Positions 27,353 through 37,238 of a stretch of 64,000 bases of DNA are shown here, piece by piece. The position numbers were made by a program, and so were the translations under genes. The stretch lies in contig NZ_JAQITD010000007.1 of assembly GCF_028618555.1 (NCBI RefSeq), positions 33,750 to 97,749 on the forward strand. Reading direction: 5' to 3'. A model generated the notes under the pieces. It saw only the letters and a program-made list of their open reading frames with translations. It had not been told where the DNA came from and searched no databases. Each line of letters starts with the position of its first letter. Position 1 is the stretch's first letter. The DNA is from Bartonella sp. CM31XJBT (lineage in GTDB: Bacteria; Pseudomonadota; Alphaproteobacteria; Rhizobiales; Rhizobiaceae).

Positions 27353-27871
27353 CTATTGTCTTCTGTTAAGAGATTGGTTGTCTAGCTGTTGCTGCTCTGG
27401 CAAGGTTTCCCATTGTAGCATCATTTCCTTCACATCCCGTTTAAATACGGCGTTAAAGACAAAAAAGAGCGGACAAAAACCAAAAAGAACGCCAAAAATC
27501 ATTTGCGGTAAGAGACATAAAAAAGCCCAAACACTATTCCACCCCGCATCAAGAACATGCTGAATTATAGGATTTTGGAAAGGGTGTTTAAGACTTTCCT
27601 GAAGTCTTTCCTGAAGACTTTCTTGTTTCATTTGTCCCAGTGCTTGGAGCTGTTCTTTGGATATAACGTGAAAAAATTCCAAAGGATCCATATAGGCAGA
27701 CGCGGAAAAAAGCACCAACAAGAGGATAGCCAAACAACAAATGATGATATAATCGCTTGTTGAAAGCATCATCCATTTTTTGAAAGTTGCCGATTGATTC
27801 AACACTGGCTGTGATACAAAAGCCTTATCTCCCTTATGGGCAAATTGGTGTTGTGATTTATCTTCGATCAT
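27353..27871 (-). CDS. Module A-type membrane protein, first gene of cluster
   Basis: 172 residues, ATG 27871 behind GGGAG. ATFKKWMMLSTSDYIIICCLAILLLVLF is the pre-helix segment and helix 1; a polar region with LQALGQMKQESLQERLQES and helix 2 (about 120-143) follow, then FKRDVKEMMLQWETLPEQQQL as the tail. Longer between the helices than other A modules. Duplicate at 30670-31191. Confidence 0.7.
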   Translation of the reverse strand: MIEDKSQHQFAHKGDKAFVSQPVLNQSATFKKWMMLSTSDYIIICCLAILLLVLFSASAYMDPLEFFHVISKEQLQALGQMKQESLQERLQESLKHPFQNPIIQHVLDAGWNSVWAFLCLLPQMIFGVLFGFCPLFFVFNAVFKRDVKEMMLQWETLPEQQQLDNQSLNRRQ

Positions 27872-28039
27872 ACGGATACTCCCCCACTTCTAAAATTCCC
27901 ACTCTTCAATATTTGATAGCACGCCACCAGCGCGGTAAATTCGCTTAGCACCCTTCTCAGAGTAATGCAAGCACTATAAATCCCCTCTACGTATTTTATT
28001 CATTTGCCCTATACGCGCTTATACATGAAGCACTATACG

Positions 28040-28760
28040 TGAGGCGCTTACAAGCCAAAACACCCCTTTCCCCAAGGTGGTGCCCCCATATTGAAAGCCA
28101 AGCACGCTGCCAAGATCACCCTCAGTCCCAGATCAACCTCAGTCATTGCCTCATCTAAAGCTTCCTCAAGCACACGACGTAAACGCCCTACGCTTACCTT
28201 TTCCTCAAAAATTTTCAATCTCTTTTCCTTAAAACCCACCCCTTTGCCTCAATGCCTCGTTGTCAATCTGGCCCCCCCAAAATGATAAAGCCCCAAAATG
28301 ATAAGGATTAATTATTTGGCAAGCCGCCGCATGAATACCAGCGTCTCTCACAATTCCATAACCAAATTGCACAAAACCTTTTTCATCCAGAGAGAGAGAG
28401 AAACTGTCCTTAGCGGTCTCGTAAATAAATAGATGTCCCTCTTTTCTTTCAATTTTCCCCCTCCACCCCAAGCTCTTTAAAAGCACTATTACACTTTCCA
28501 TGGAGCAAAACGTCTTGATCAAAAACTTAAAGCTTTTGGCGCGTCTTCTTTATGCGTCTTACCTCTCCACCTGCAAAAAAATGGGCTCTTCTTCCCCAAA
28601 CACCAGAATATCTTTTGCTTTAAGTATAGATTTTTCGCTCTCAATATCGCTTGGTAAAACACATTTTTATGCTTGATAAAAAGACAATAAGTTACAAGAT
28701 TTTCTCTCTTTAAGAAAACACCAACAGCAAGTAAAATCCAAGAGCAGCCCCTCTTCACTT
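28040..28760 (-). pseudogene. Decayed family C gene (copy 4)
   Basis: Shorter counterpart of the relic at 24-25 kb, with shared words such as GCCGCCGCATGAATACCAGC and MESVIVLLKSLGW, and an N-terminal piece containing YCLFIKHK (B tail). The part corresponding to the family C C-terminal third is missing. It lies downstream of the duplicated A/B cluster, as copy 3 lies downstream of the first. Confidence 0.65.
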
Positions 28761-28959
28761 TCCCCTTAAAAGCTCACAAGAATCCCACTCAAACAAAAGT
28801 ACCACTCAAGCAAGAGCACCTCTCAAGCAAAAGCACCAATTCTTTAAAAAACACGACACAAATATAAAAAAGCATAAAACGAGAAGTACACCCATGCACC
28901 TTAATGAACAAGTCAAAAGCAAGGCTCAACAAAAGCCTCTCTTCACTTTTTCCCCTCGC

Positions 28960-29289
28960 TCACTTTCCCTCGCTCACTTTCCCCTCGCTCACATCGTATA
29001 ATATGACGGGAGCTCCTTTCTGCTCAACCTCTTCTTCTAATTGCCGTATCATTTTGTTCAACTGACGGGTCACGATAAAACGCATAATAAAAACAATCGG
29101 TAAGAATAAAAAAACACAGGCAAGCATCCATGCTAGTGGCTCGAATACGACAAGAGAAACAAAGTCCTGCCCTCTCCATATTTTAACGACAACAGTTATA
29201 ACTATTGGAGCAGTCGCCATGACCGTAGAAAGATAGAATATTTTTTTATAGTCTTGCCAAACAAGAGAAAGCTGTTTTTTATCAAACAT
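28960..29289 (-). CDS. Module A membrane protein with short SEGK tail (duplicate)
   Basis: 109 residues, ATG 29289. Nearly the same as 25607-25981 except for a few substitutions and only two SEGK units before the stop created by a 14-bp repeat unit. Confidence 0.7.
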   Translation of the reverse strand: MFDKKQLSLVWQDYKKIFYLSTVMATAPIVITVVVKIWRGQDFVSLVVFEPLAWMLACVFLFLPIVFIMRFIVTRQLNKMIRQLEEEVEQKGAPVILYDVSEGKVSEGK

Positions 29290-29301
29290 TCTGCTGCTTT
29301 T

Positions 29302-29499
29302 TTATTTTTGGGAGATCTGTTTTAAGGCAATATCGCGTTCATTCAGCACGCATTTCAGTTCCTTTTTCACGCGACAATAAAGCCTCGCACGCTTGATAAA
29401 CAAGTAACAAATTGTCCAAACTGGCACCCACAATAAAATATTTACGATCATATATAACAGGAAAGAAATGGCTATTAATGTTATAAGACTACCCGTCAT
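29302..29499 (-). CDS. Module B small membrane protein (duplicate)
   Basis: 65 residues, ATG 29499 behind GGAGGATAAA. The tail YLFIKRARLYCRVKKELKCVL is the same as in the 26-kb copy, while the membrane helix (about 7-30) has diverged strongly. This is the same conserved-tail, variable-helix pattern seen in the tandem module A genes. Confidence 0.7.
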   Translation of the reverse strand: MTGSLITLIAISFLLYMIVNILLWVPVWTICYLFIKRARLYCRVKKELKCVLNERDIALKQISQK

Positions 29500-29500
29500 T

Positions 29501-30058
29501 TTATCCTCCACGCCCATTCTGCATACGAATTGCCTGATCGCGTTGTTTTATTGCTTCTTCCAATTGTGGAAGTATTTTGTTCAATTTTCTTGTTAACTTT
29601 ATGCACATCACCCAAATGATCGGAAAAAAGAAAAGAAATCCAATCCATAGAGAAGCGTTCAACAGTGACATGATCCCGCTGATCATATCACTCTTCCACC
29701 ATACCAAATTTGCGATAGAGCAAGCAGCCCGCAAAACAGAAAAGAGGACAAAGATAAAAAAGATTATTTTACATTCTTTTGAAGAAAGAGGCAGAGATTC
29801 TTTGAAGTTAAGAAAGCGCATTTTCGCATCAAGGGTCTTATGCACAAGATTGTGTCTTTTCATTTCTCCCTGATCATTGCGCAATTGTTGTATGGCTTGT
29901 TTTTGTTGCATCGTACTCTTTTTCAAGTCTTGAGCGATTTTAAAAGATAACCTCATATGCTTGATCAACAGGTAAGGAAGCCTGACCATAACTATAGCCA
30001 TTAAAATGGCAATGATGGTGATCCCTAAAACAGCCAAACATTTTATAACAATAGTCAC
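29501..30058 (-). CDS. Module B-A fused membrane protein (duplicate)
   Basis: 185 residues with a GTG start at 30058 behind GGGGGGAAAA. Close relative of 26181-26738, diverging mainly in the first 20 residues and in the loop between the last two helices. Stops one base before the next gene's start codon. Confidence 0.7.
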   Translation of the reverse strand: MTIVIKCLAVLGITIIAILMAIVMVRLPYLLIKHMRLSFKIAQDLKKSTMQQKQAIQQLRNDQGEMKRHNLVHKTLDAKMRFLNFKESLPLSSKECKIIFFIFVLFSVLRAACSIANLVWWKSDMISGIMSLLNASLWIGFLFFFPIIWVMCIKLTRKLNKILPQLEEAIKQRDQAIRMQNGRGG

Positions 30059-30106
30059 TTTTCCCCCCTATCGCATTGATATGAAATCATCATTTTTATC
30101 CTCTGC

Positions 30107-30631
30107 TCAAACAAATGTTTCTAACCTCTTCATTGTTTTTTCCACGCCATACTGAAGGAAACTATGGAGAATTAAAATGACAGGTAAAAAAACAATAATC
30201 CATAGCCAGAACCACAACAGCAGCTGCATGACAAACATGCCAACCGTAAACAATAGAACCATATAACCGTGTAAAACAATCGCAGATTTTATAAGAAAAG
30301 AAAAAAAAGCTATCAAACCTGTAAGAGATACAATCACAATGAAGGCTAGAAAAAAGATGATAAAATAATCTTTTCTTGAAAGTTCCAAAGATTCTTTAAA
30401 AGAAAGGGGGCTTAATTCTATTGCACAAACTGTATTCTGTCCTTTCCCTCCTGCCTGATTATGCCCCAAATTCTGCGCTGCACCCTTTTTTAATTTGCGC
30501 CGCATCCAAAACAACAATATTGTCCGTTTTATCAACGAATAATAAAGTGCAAAGATTGTCATGACGGTAGAAAACAGTATCATGATCTCCCCGAGAAACA
30601 TGAAAGCACCCAACCCTCCTGTGATCAACAT
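30107..30631 (-). CDS. Module B-A fused membrane protein (duplicate)
   Basis: 174 residues from ATG 30631, which has AAGGAG eight bases upstream; an open extension to 30730 would overlap the upstream gene and has no site. B tail LYYSLIKRTILLFWMRRKLKKG, A part LSFKESLELSRKDYFIIFFL and tail QYGVEKTMKRLETFV. Relative of 26796-27344. Confidence 0.7.
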   Translation of the reverse strand: MLITGGLGAFMFLGEIMILFSTVMTIFALYYSLIKRTILLFWMRRKLKKGAAQNLGHNQAGGKGQNTVCAIELSPLSFKESLELSRKDYFIIFFLAFIVIVSLTGLIAFFSFLIKSAIVLHGYMVLLFTVGMFVMQLLLWFWLWIIVFLPVILILHSFLQYGVEKTMKRLETFV

Positions 30632-30669
30632 TCCAAAACTCCTTACAAAAGAATTAGCCTCTCGTTTCC

Positions 30670-31191
30670 CTATTGTGTTCTGTTGAGAGATTGGTTGTCT
30701 AACTGTTGCTGCTCTGGCAATGTATCCCACAGCTTCATCATTTCCTTGACATCCCGTTTAGAGATGGCGTTAAAGACAAAAAAGAATGGAAAGAACAGCA
30801 CAAGACAAAACCAAATCATTTGCGGTAAGAAACATAAACAAGCCCAAACACCATTCCATCCTACGTTACGCAAAAACAAGACAGCAGGATTATTTTCAAA
30901 AGGCTGTTTCAAAATCTCCTTAGTCATTTTTCGAAGATCTCCTTGTTCCATTTTCTCCAGTGCTTGAAACTGTTCTTTAGATATAATGTGAAAAAACTCC
31001 AAAGGGCTCATATAGACAGTCGCGGCAAAAAGCACCAACAAGGGGATAGCCCAACACAAAATGATGACGTAATCTCTTCTTGAGAGAGCCGTCCATTTTT
31101 TAAAAACTGCAGACTGATTCACCCCTGGCTGTGATGCAAAAGCCGTATTTCTCTCATGGATAGATTGGTGTTGTGATTTATCTTCGATCAT
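30670..31191 (-). CDS. Module A-type membrane protein, first gene of duplicated cluster
   Basis: 173 residues, ATG 31191. AVFKKWTALSRRDYVIILCWAIPLLVLFAA and the tail SKRDVKEMMKLWDTLPEQQQL match 27353-27871; the cytoplasmic or periplasmic loop between is the most diverged part. Confidence 0.7.
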   Translation of the reverse strand: MIEDKSQHQSIHERNTAFASQPGVNQSAVFKKWTALSRRDYVIILCWAIPLLVLFAATVYMSPLEFFHIISKEQFQALEKMEQGDLRKMTKEILKQPFENNPAVLFLRNVGWNGVWACLCFLPQMIWFCLVLFFPFFFVFNAISKRDVKEMMKLWDTLPEQQQLDNQSLNRTQ

Positions 31192-31489
31192 ATGGATATT
31201 TTCTCACTTCTAAAATGCCCACTCACTCTTTGAAAACATGCAACCAGAAAAACCGATTTATCGAGCACTCTTTTCACCATGAAACCCGTGCTATAGGACT
31301 TTTTAAGTCTATTTTTTTAAATTCCCTATACGCGACAACATACAATCTCTCAGGCTTACAAGCACAAACGCTATTGTGTCTCCTTATCTATGACCCACAC
31401 CTTAAAAGACAATGTTTCACAAAACTCAACAAGCAAAAATATTCAATCTAAAAAATATATGATGTGTAAAATTTTACTAATAACATACT

Positions 31490-31960
31490 GATTTATAACA
31501 ATTTATTATTTAGCACCTTAAATGAGAACCCTAAATAGCATAGGATTGTCTTATTCCAAACCTGTTCCATATTGGGCCAATCCAAACCATGTCTCTTGCG
31601 CGTTACAAGCAGAAAGAGCCATATAGAGTAAAATATTAAGAAAGGATGATAAATGCCTCTAAGGAAGCGTCTCAAATGCCAAGGGCTGTCGCAAAAATGA
31701 GAGCTGGCAAAATGTGTGATGCTATGGACTTTCTTCTTTACAAGCGTAAAAATGGAAGTTTTCAATAGATTTTATAGTATTCAAACTTTATATGGATTTC
31801 ATTGGGGGACTTTATCGTTATACCCTTCATGAGCACCCTTGCGAAATGGTCAAAAGAAAGCCCTAAGACATGGCTCTTTAAAAAGCAACACAACACAAAG
31901 TCGAACAAGCAACCGATTATCCAGTATGAAAAGCGCGCGACAAACAACCTTAATCCTCAT
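31490..31960 (+). repeat. Dispersed repeat: decayed integrase N-terminus and flank (copy 2)
   Basis: Plus-strand text near 31652-31850 reads, across frameshifts, MPLRKRLKCQGLSQK..., DFLLYKRKNGSFQ and RYTLHEHPCEM, corresponding to AKCRGLSQ, GLALYKRKDGGAQ and RYTIHGRRREMGLG of the arm-binding domain of P4-type integrases. The upstream 150 bp share the flank of the other copies. Minus-strand open frames here are antisense and not called. Confidence 0.6.
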
Positions 31961-33008
31961 TTGAAAGCTTCTTAATTAAAAAGGCTTCATTAAAGATGAA
32001 ATATCTCACAGCCCCCACATTTATAAAGCCCCTACATTCATCAAGGCATCTCCCATAAAAGCATCTTTTTATAAAGGCATTTTCTTCTTATAAAAACAGC
32101 TTCTTTCGATAATGCATCCTTTCCTTTAAACGACATCCCCTCGTCTTATGATGAGATCCATTAAAACGGAAAATTTTATACTCTATAAAGGATACTTATA
32201 AAGGAAATACCAAACCAAATAGCGAGATCATTCACAGTTTATTTTAAGCCGATAAACGATATTTTATTTGAAAACATAGAGCATCTTATGCTATTATAAT
32301 AGGATACGGAGGTTTGCTTTTTGCCGCTCTCTGCCACTCAAAAGAAGACAACATATCTCTTATAAAGGATAAAAATATGCTTAACAGCGTGATGTATATC
32401 AAATATCTTGGGAAAGCGCCCACCAACAAAAAAATAAGAGAACCCAAATAACAAGCTCCCAACTTAAGAAAACAATGACTTTTCAAAGGTGGAATTGAAA
32501 AGTTTCCACAAAGCGCTCGTGAAAAAAGAGACAAATAATCCCATTAGAAAAAACTTCCCATTAGAAAGACGATGACATGCCCTTGAAACACCATTCTTAT
32601 TTTTTCATTCACATTTGACAAAAATTTTCCTTCAATCTCTCAAGAACAGTTAAGAAATATTTAAAAAGCAAATAATTCGCTATCCATGAAAAAATAAGCA
32701 TGACAGGGGCGGAAGATAAGACTGATAGGGATAAGATAAAAAAGATGATTTTTTCGCCCCACACCGTTGCTTTTCTTTGCATTTAAAACGCCTTTAGTAT
32801 CGTTTGTTTTTTGATCTGCAACGGCTGATATTTCCCAGTATTTGCTCACTCCCCCCCCCCAGTATTTTCCTCCTTTTAAGTATTTTCTCCCTCTTAAGTA
32901 TTTTCCCCCTCTTAAGTATTTGCTCCCCCCAATATTTGCGCCAAGTGCTTTTTACATCACTGTCCCCCATCAACAGACAGTTTCTTTTTCATTCAAATGG
33001 TTAAGTTC
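31961..33008. other. No convincing gene
   Basis: A minus-strand frame 32286-32534 (82 codons, hydrophobic centre, LSSFEWQRAAKSK tail) may be a decayed membrane gene but has no clear ribosome-binding site. Near 32870-32925 a TTAAGTATTTTC(T/C)CCC word repeats three times. Nothing else is supported. Confidence 0.5.
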
Positions 33009-33575
33009 ATGAAAATACGTAAAAAACGCGGTAGACCGAAAATAACAGGAAAGCGAGAGCCCAAAGGCCGTATTTCACGTGCCCAAAGCTCCAGCGAATC
33101 TGCGCTTCAATCTGCGATTGAAATGCGTGCAAAACACTTTGGTTTAAGCCTCGAAGAAGCGAAAAATCCGCTTGTTGGGACCTATATTGGGCGTCTTTGT
33201 TTGCTTGGCTATAAAGAGGCTTCATCAGGCATCAGTAAAGAGCAATATGACACGGCACAACAATACTTGCAAATTAGAAACGACTATTTATGTGCAAAAG
33301 GTTTACCAAACGGTTATTACGATGGTTTTACACACAGCGCATCAGATGAGAAAGCAAAAAAGCAATGGGTCCAAAGAGCAACGGAACACTATGAAGATAT
33401 GCAAGAAGCGATTAAAGAAGCACAATATCTACATCGTCAACACAACTTTCATGCGGCATTACACTATCTTGTTATAGAAGATCAACCGCTGCCTAATCTT
33501 GTTGGTTCGTTGCGTATTATTCTTGATGCCCTTTATAAACATTTTGACAGTTCTACCCCAAAGAGCCTTTGCTAA
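33009..33575 (+). CDS. Phage-associated hypothetical protein
   Basis: 188 residues from ATG 33009; four further codons upstream are open. The N-terminus KKRGRPKITGKREPKGRISRAQ is basic and resembles the start of small phage or integrated-element proteins in Hyphomicrobiales. The central GTYIGRLCLLGYKEASSGISKEQYDTAQQYLQIRNDY resembles the layout of the DUF6456-like protein at 7.3 kb (LYAKGHLSKAQYKAAERFYFYW). Probably DNA-associated; I cannot name a function. No visible operon partner. Confidence 0.6.
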   Translation: MKIRKKRGRPKITGKREPKGRISRAQSSSESALQSAIEMRAKHFGLSLEEAKNPLVGTYIGRLCLLGYKEASSGISKEQYDTAQQYLQIRNDYLCAKGLPNGYYDGFTHSASDEKAKKQWVQRATEHYEDMQEAIKEAQYLHRQHNFHAALHYLVIEDQPLPNLVGSLRIILDALYKHFDSSTPKSLC

Positions 33576-35071
33576 AACACCCATTGTTTCTTCTCCTTCA
33601 CACAGGATAAAGATTCTCCCCCTCCTTTTATAACATGCCTCTTTATAACCAGCTCCTTTATAAAGTCCCCTTTTGGCAGAGTGCACTTGAGATCCACTGA
33701 GCTTGCCCTTTCATAGAATTTCATGGAATTAACAAGCTTAAAGCGCACAACAAACAAGCTTTAAAATATCCACCACGCCCTTAAAAAAATACTTCAACCT
33801 GTCAAAGAGACTTAACCTTAATCTACCCATGGCCTCACTTAACCATGCCTCAAAGGACAATAATTCACGGCATATTCACGGCATGGGCAGGATAAATATT
33901 TTGCCCCTCTTTAAAACAGCAACATTCTCCCCTCTACCCCCATTGTAACAAACCACCCTCATCATAAACTTCGCCCAATATCGCGACATCCTTAGCTTTT
34001 AAGACAATTCATTATCGTCATTTTACGTCTTTTCTTGTACAATTCTATATGGCTTTCCTGATCTTATGACGGACAAACGCTATGGCTTTTATTTCAGCAT
34101 AATCTGGGTTTCTCATTCAAAATAAATAATGATAAAATATCCACTATAAATCAATAGCTTATCATTAAAACAACCCATAGTTTCTTTACACAATTAAAAG
34201 CATCATCCCTTAAAGGAAAGAAAAAGCCCCTACCAACAATCTCCTCCCTCATCAACAACTGCACCGATAACCCTCCACCCATCACACCACCGCTAATACG
34301 ACAGCCAGCACAACCCCAATCGCCCCCACAAATCGCCAACACCTAAAGCTTTGCCCCGCAACACCATCCAACCACCACCTTCCCAATTTCATCAATAAAA
34401 TACCACGGATTTCAAAACCACAATTCTCCCTTCATCTTGTCCACGCCTTTCTCAAAGGAGAAAATGTTTTTTGCCACATCAAAAACTTTTCCATTAAAAC
34501 AAGATATTTTGCTGCATAGCTAATGAATGAGCTTTTTTCTGTAGATTTTTTTCCACGATAAAAAAGGAAAAATAATCGTTTTGCGGTTGACAGAATATGA
34601 AAAATCGTATTTAATGACAGGTGCGGTAAGGGGTTTTCTGCGTCCAGATTTCATCATAAAATTTTCGCATTATTATAGACTATTATAAGTTATTATAGAC
34701 TGTTATAAACAGTGTGTTTCGCGACAATGTTTAAAACTTTACGGTTTGAAGGTATCTTTCGTCTTTTTCTGACTGTTTTCTTTTGCATCACCCAATTTGC
34801 ATCACCAACAGCCCCATAATTTTGAGATTTTCAAAACAAGCCGTATTCACTACGGGCTCCCAACAGAACGCCCTAATAATCCCCCCATAAAATACCAATA
34901 TCATACATCACAGCAATGATGAGCAATACACGCATAAAAATATGAAAACGGCATCATTATGCTCTCATCGCCTCACCTTTCAAGATGCAAAGGCTTTTTT
35001 TCAAAACATTGTTTAGCCAGAATTGAAGAAGATAATATCACCTATCGATCATCAGCATGGAGGCTAAGATT
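33576..35071. other. Long non-coding stretch upstream of the yopJ-like gene
   Basis: Mostly A+T-rich with no supported gene. Near 33760-33830 there is a short relative of the dispersed repeat seen at 8690 (CCACGCCCTTAAAAAAA). Near 34672-34710 the words TATTATAGACTATTATAAG and TATTATAGACTGTTATAAA form a direct and partly inverted repeat that could affect the promoter of the next gene, though it lies 360 bp away. Confidence 0.5.
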
Positions 35072-36016
35072 ATGAAGCCACAAGATTCTCCCCCACCTCA
35101 TTCCTCACAAACACCAGAAGGCGCAAGCGCACCTGAAGGGGCGCATGCAAATGCATCATTAGACACTCTTGCTGCACATTTAGAACGGCTTAACATCGAA
35201 AAAATAAAAAACACTCCTTTCAACCGTGCCGAGTTAAAAGATATTGTTGCTGGTTTAGAACAACATAATGCCGATGGCAGTTGGATCAAAAATTATTATG
35301 ACATTTTAGATCTTTACATGATGCCAGCCTTGGTAGATCAAGCAAATCGTAAATATCCAGAGATGAATCTTAAACTTGCAATGACACCTGACGACTTTGC
35401 ACTCTCACTAAAAGAAACGCTCGAAAAGGGCATAAAATCTTCTAGGCTGATCGTTAACGCAAAAGATAGGGGAATTCATTTTGCTGTCATTGATCATCAA
35501 ACCATAGGGGACAAGACATCTCTGATATTTTTAGAACCTACCTCACTGCGTGACACACTCCCCGCCTTACTGGCATTAAGAACGCGACAATCCATTGAAC
35601 ATCACCAATTGCCTAACATTCATTTTACCACGGCAGAAATGGATATTCAGCGAAGCTCTTCTGAATGTGGGATGTTCAGCTTAAGCCTTGCCAAAAAGCT
35701 TCATCTTGAATCTGATAAATTAGCAAGATTGCACAAAGATAATGTTAAGGGTGCATTATGTGAACAAAATTCATCTTTATCTGCTGAAAAGTTAGATTCC
35801 TATCTTCCAACCACTTTTTATAAACACACACAAGGAAGAAGACGTCTAGAACACTATTTAAAAGCCAATCCGGATGCTGAACATGAAACAGTAAACAAAA
35901 AAGGTGAAACCCTGAGGGAGAGATTTGAAAAAAACTTAAGAACAACAGAAGGAAAAACTGTTTCTGTTTCCTCCCACCAAAAAAGGCTCACTGAATACAA
36001 ATCTTTATCGATGTAA
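35072..36016 (+). CDS. YopJ/AvrRxv-family serine/threonine acetyltransferase (candidate effector)
   Basis: 314 residues from ATG 35072, chosen because GGAGG lies eight bases upstream; ATG 35057 would put that site inside the gene. Family members acetylate Ser/Thr/Lys of host kinases and are activated by inositol hexakisphosphate. The catalytic triad is visible: H136 in RGIHFAVID, E155 in LIFLEP and C199 in QRSSSECGMFSLSLAKK, with spacings of 19 and 44 residues, equal to those of Yersinia YopJ (H109, E128, C172). The first 35 residues are disordered and Pro/Ala-rich, where YopJ has its secretion signal, and the tail is basic. No type III secretion gene or chaperone is visible; the VirB operon lies 26 kb away. 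It stands alone between non-coding DNA, which suggests horizontal acquisition. Confidence 0.9.
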   Translation: MKPQDSPPPHSSQTPEGASAPEGAHANASLDTLAAHLERLNIEKIKNTPFNRAELKDIVAGLEQHNADGSWIKNYYDILDLYMMPALVDQANRKYPEMNLKLAMTPDDFALSLKETLEKGIKSSRLIVNAKDRGIHFAVIDHQTIGDKTSLIFLEPTSLRDTLPALLALRTRQSIEHHQLPNIHFTTAEMDIQRSSSECGMFSLSLAKKLHLESDKLARLHKDNVKGALCEQNSSLSAEKLDSYLPTTFYKHTQGRRRLEHYLKANPDAEHETVNKKGETLRERFEKNLRTTEGKTVSVSSHQKRLTEYKSLSM

Positions 36017-36485
36017 TTGAGGCTTTTTCCATATTCCTATTCATCAAAGAACGAAGAGAGGCTGCTTTACAGCTAAGATTTCTCTAAGCAAACCAGCTTT
36101 TGCGCTCATAAAACAAAAATAGCAAACAACTTTCCTCTTAAAGAAAAAGCACCATTGTCCTATAAAAACCATCCCCTCTTAAAATTGTATCAAAATTCCA
36201 AAGCTCTTGTTAGCCCAAAGCTCTTTGTAATAATGAGACTATTTGGATAAGCAAAACGCTTGATACATAAAATATTTAATGCTTTCGTCTTCAGTAAAAG
36301 CATATGTCTTGTTTTTCTGAGAGTATCCACTTCGTATCTCAAACACCCCCACATCAATGCCATACGACCAAACAACCGCAATAGACCACACTTATCGTGC
36401 ATCAACCAAACAACCGCCCGCACGAAGAAAGCTCCATCAAAAACACCAAGACAAGGTCTTAAAATCAACAACCTCTCTTAACGGA
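36017..36485. other. No gene recognised
   Basis: Spacer between the yopJ-like gene and a minisatellite. No terminator with a clear T run was found. Confidence 0.5.
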
Positions 36486-37105
36486 AAACGCCTGCCCAAC
36501 CATTACCCCTCTTTGCCCAACCATTACCCCTCTTGCCCAACCATTATCCCTCTTTGCCAACCATTATCCCTCTTTGCCAACCATTACCCCTCTTTGCCAA
36601 CCATTACCCCTCTTGCCCAACCATTACCCCTCTTGCCCAACTATTACCCCTCTTGCCCAACTATTATCCCTCTTGCCCAACTATTTACCCCTCTTGCCCA
36701 ACTATTATCCCTCTTTGCCAACCATTACCCCACTTGCCCAACTATTTACCCCTCTTTGCCAACCATTACCCCTCTTTGCCAACCATTACCCCTCTTGCCC
36801 AACCATTACCCCTCTTGCCCAACTATTATCCCTCTTGCCCAACTATTTACCCCACTTGCCCAACCATTACCCCTCTTTGCCAACCATTACCCCTCTTTGC
36901 CAACCATTATCCCTCTTACCCAACCATTATCCCTCTTGCCCAACTATTTACCCCTCTTTGCCAACCATTTACCCCTCTTACCCAACTATTTACCCCTCTT
37001 GCCCAACTATTTACCCCTCTTGCCCAACCATTACCCCTCTTTGCCCAACCATTATCTCACTTGCCCAACCATTACCCCTCTTAGCCAACCATTATCCCCA
37101 TTCCC
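36486..37105. repeat. Minisatellite of about 30 units, 19-21 bp
   Basis: Units of the type TTGCCCAACCATTACCCCTC with variants CTATT, TATCCC and ATTTACCCC. Because unit length varies between 19 and 21, all three plus frames stay open for hundreds of bases, producing large false open frames rich in Pro, Leu, Asn and Tyr. Confidence 0.95.
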
Positions 37106-37238
37106 TAAGATGTCACAACCAACCTTTTGATTTCATAAAAGTTTCACATCTCTTCTGTTTTTGAAGCGTGAAAAATTTCATTTTTAATCTGTCAACCAGC
37201 CTCACGTTACCGTGAGGCTTTATTTTATGGAGAAGCAA

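Noticed and set aside
36357..37164. Three overlapping open frames of 180-257 codons
   Set aside because: All come from the 19-21-bp minisatellite, which lacks stop codons in any plus frame.
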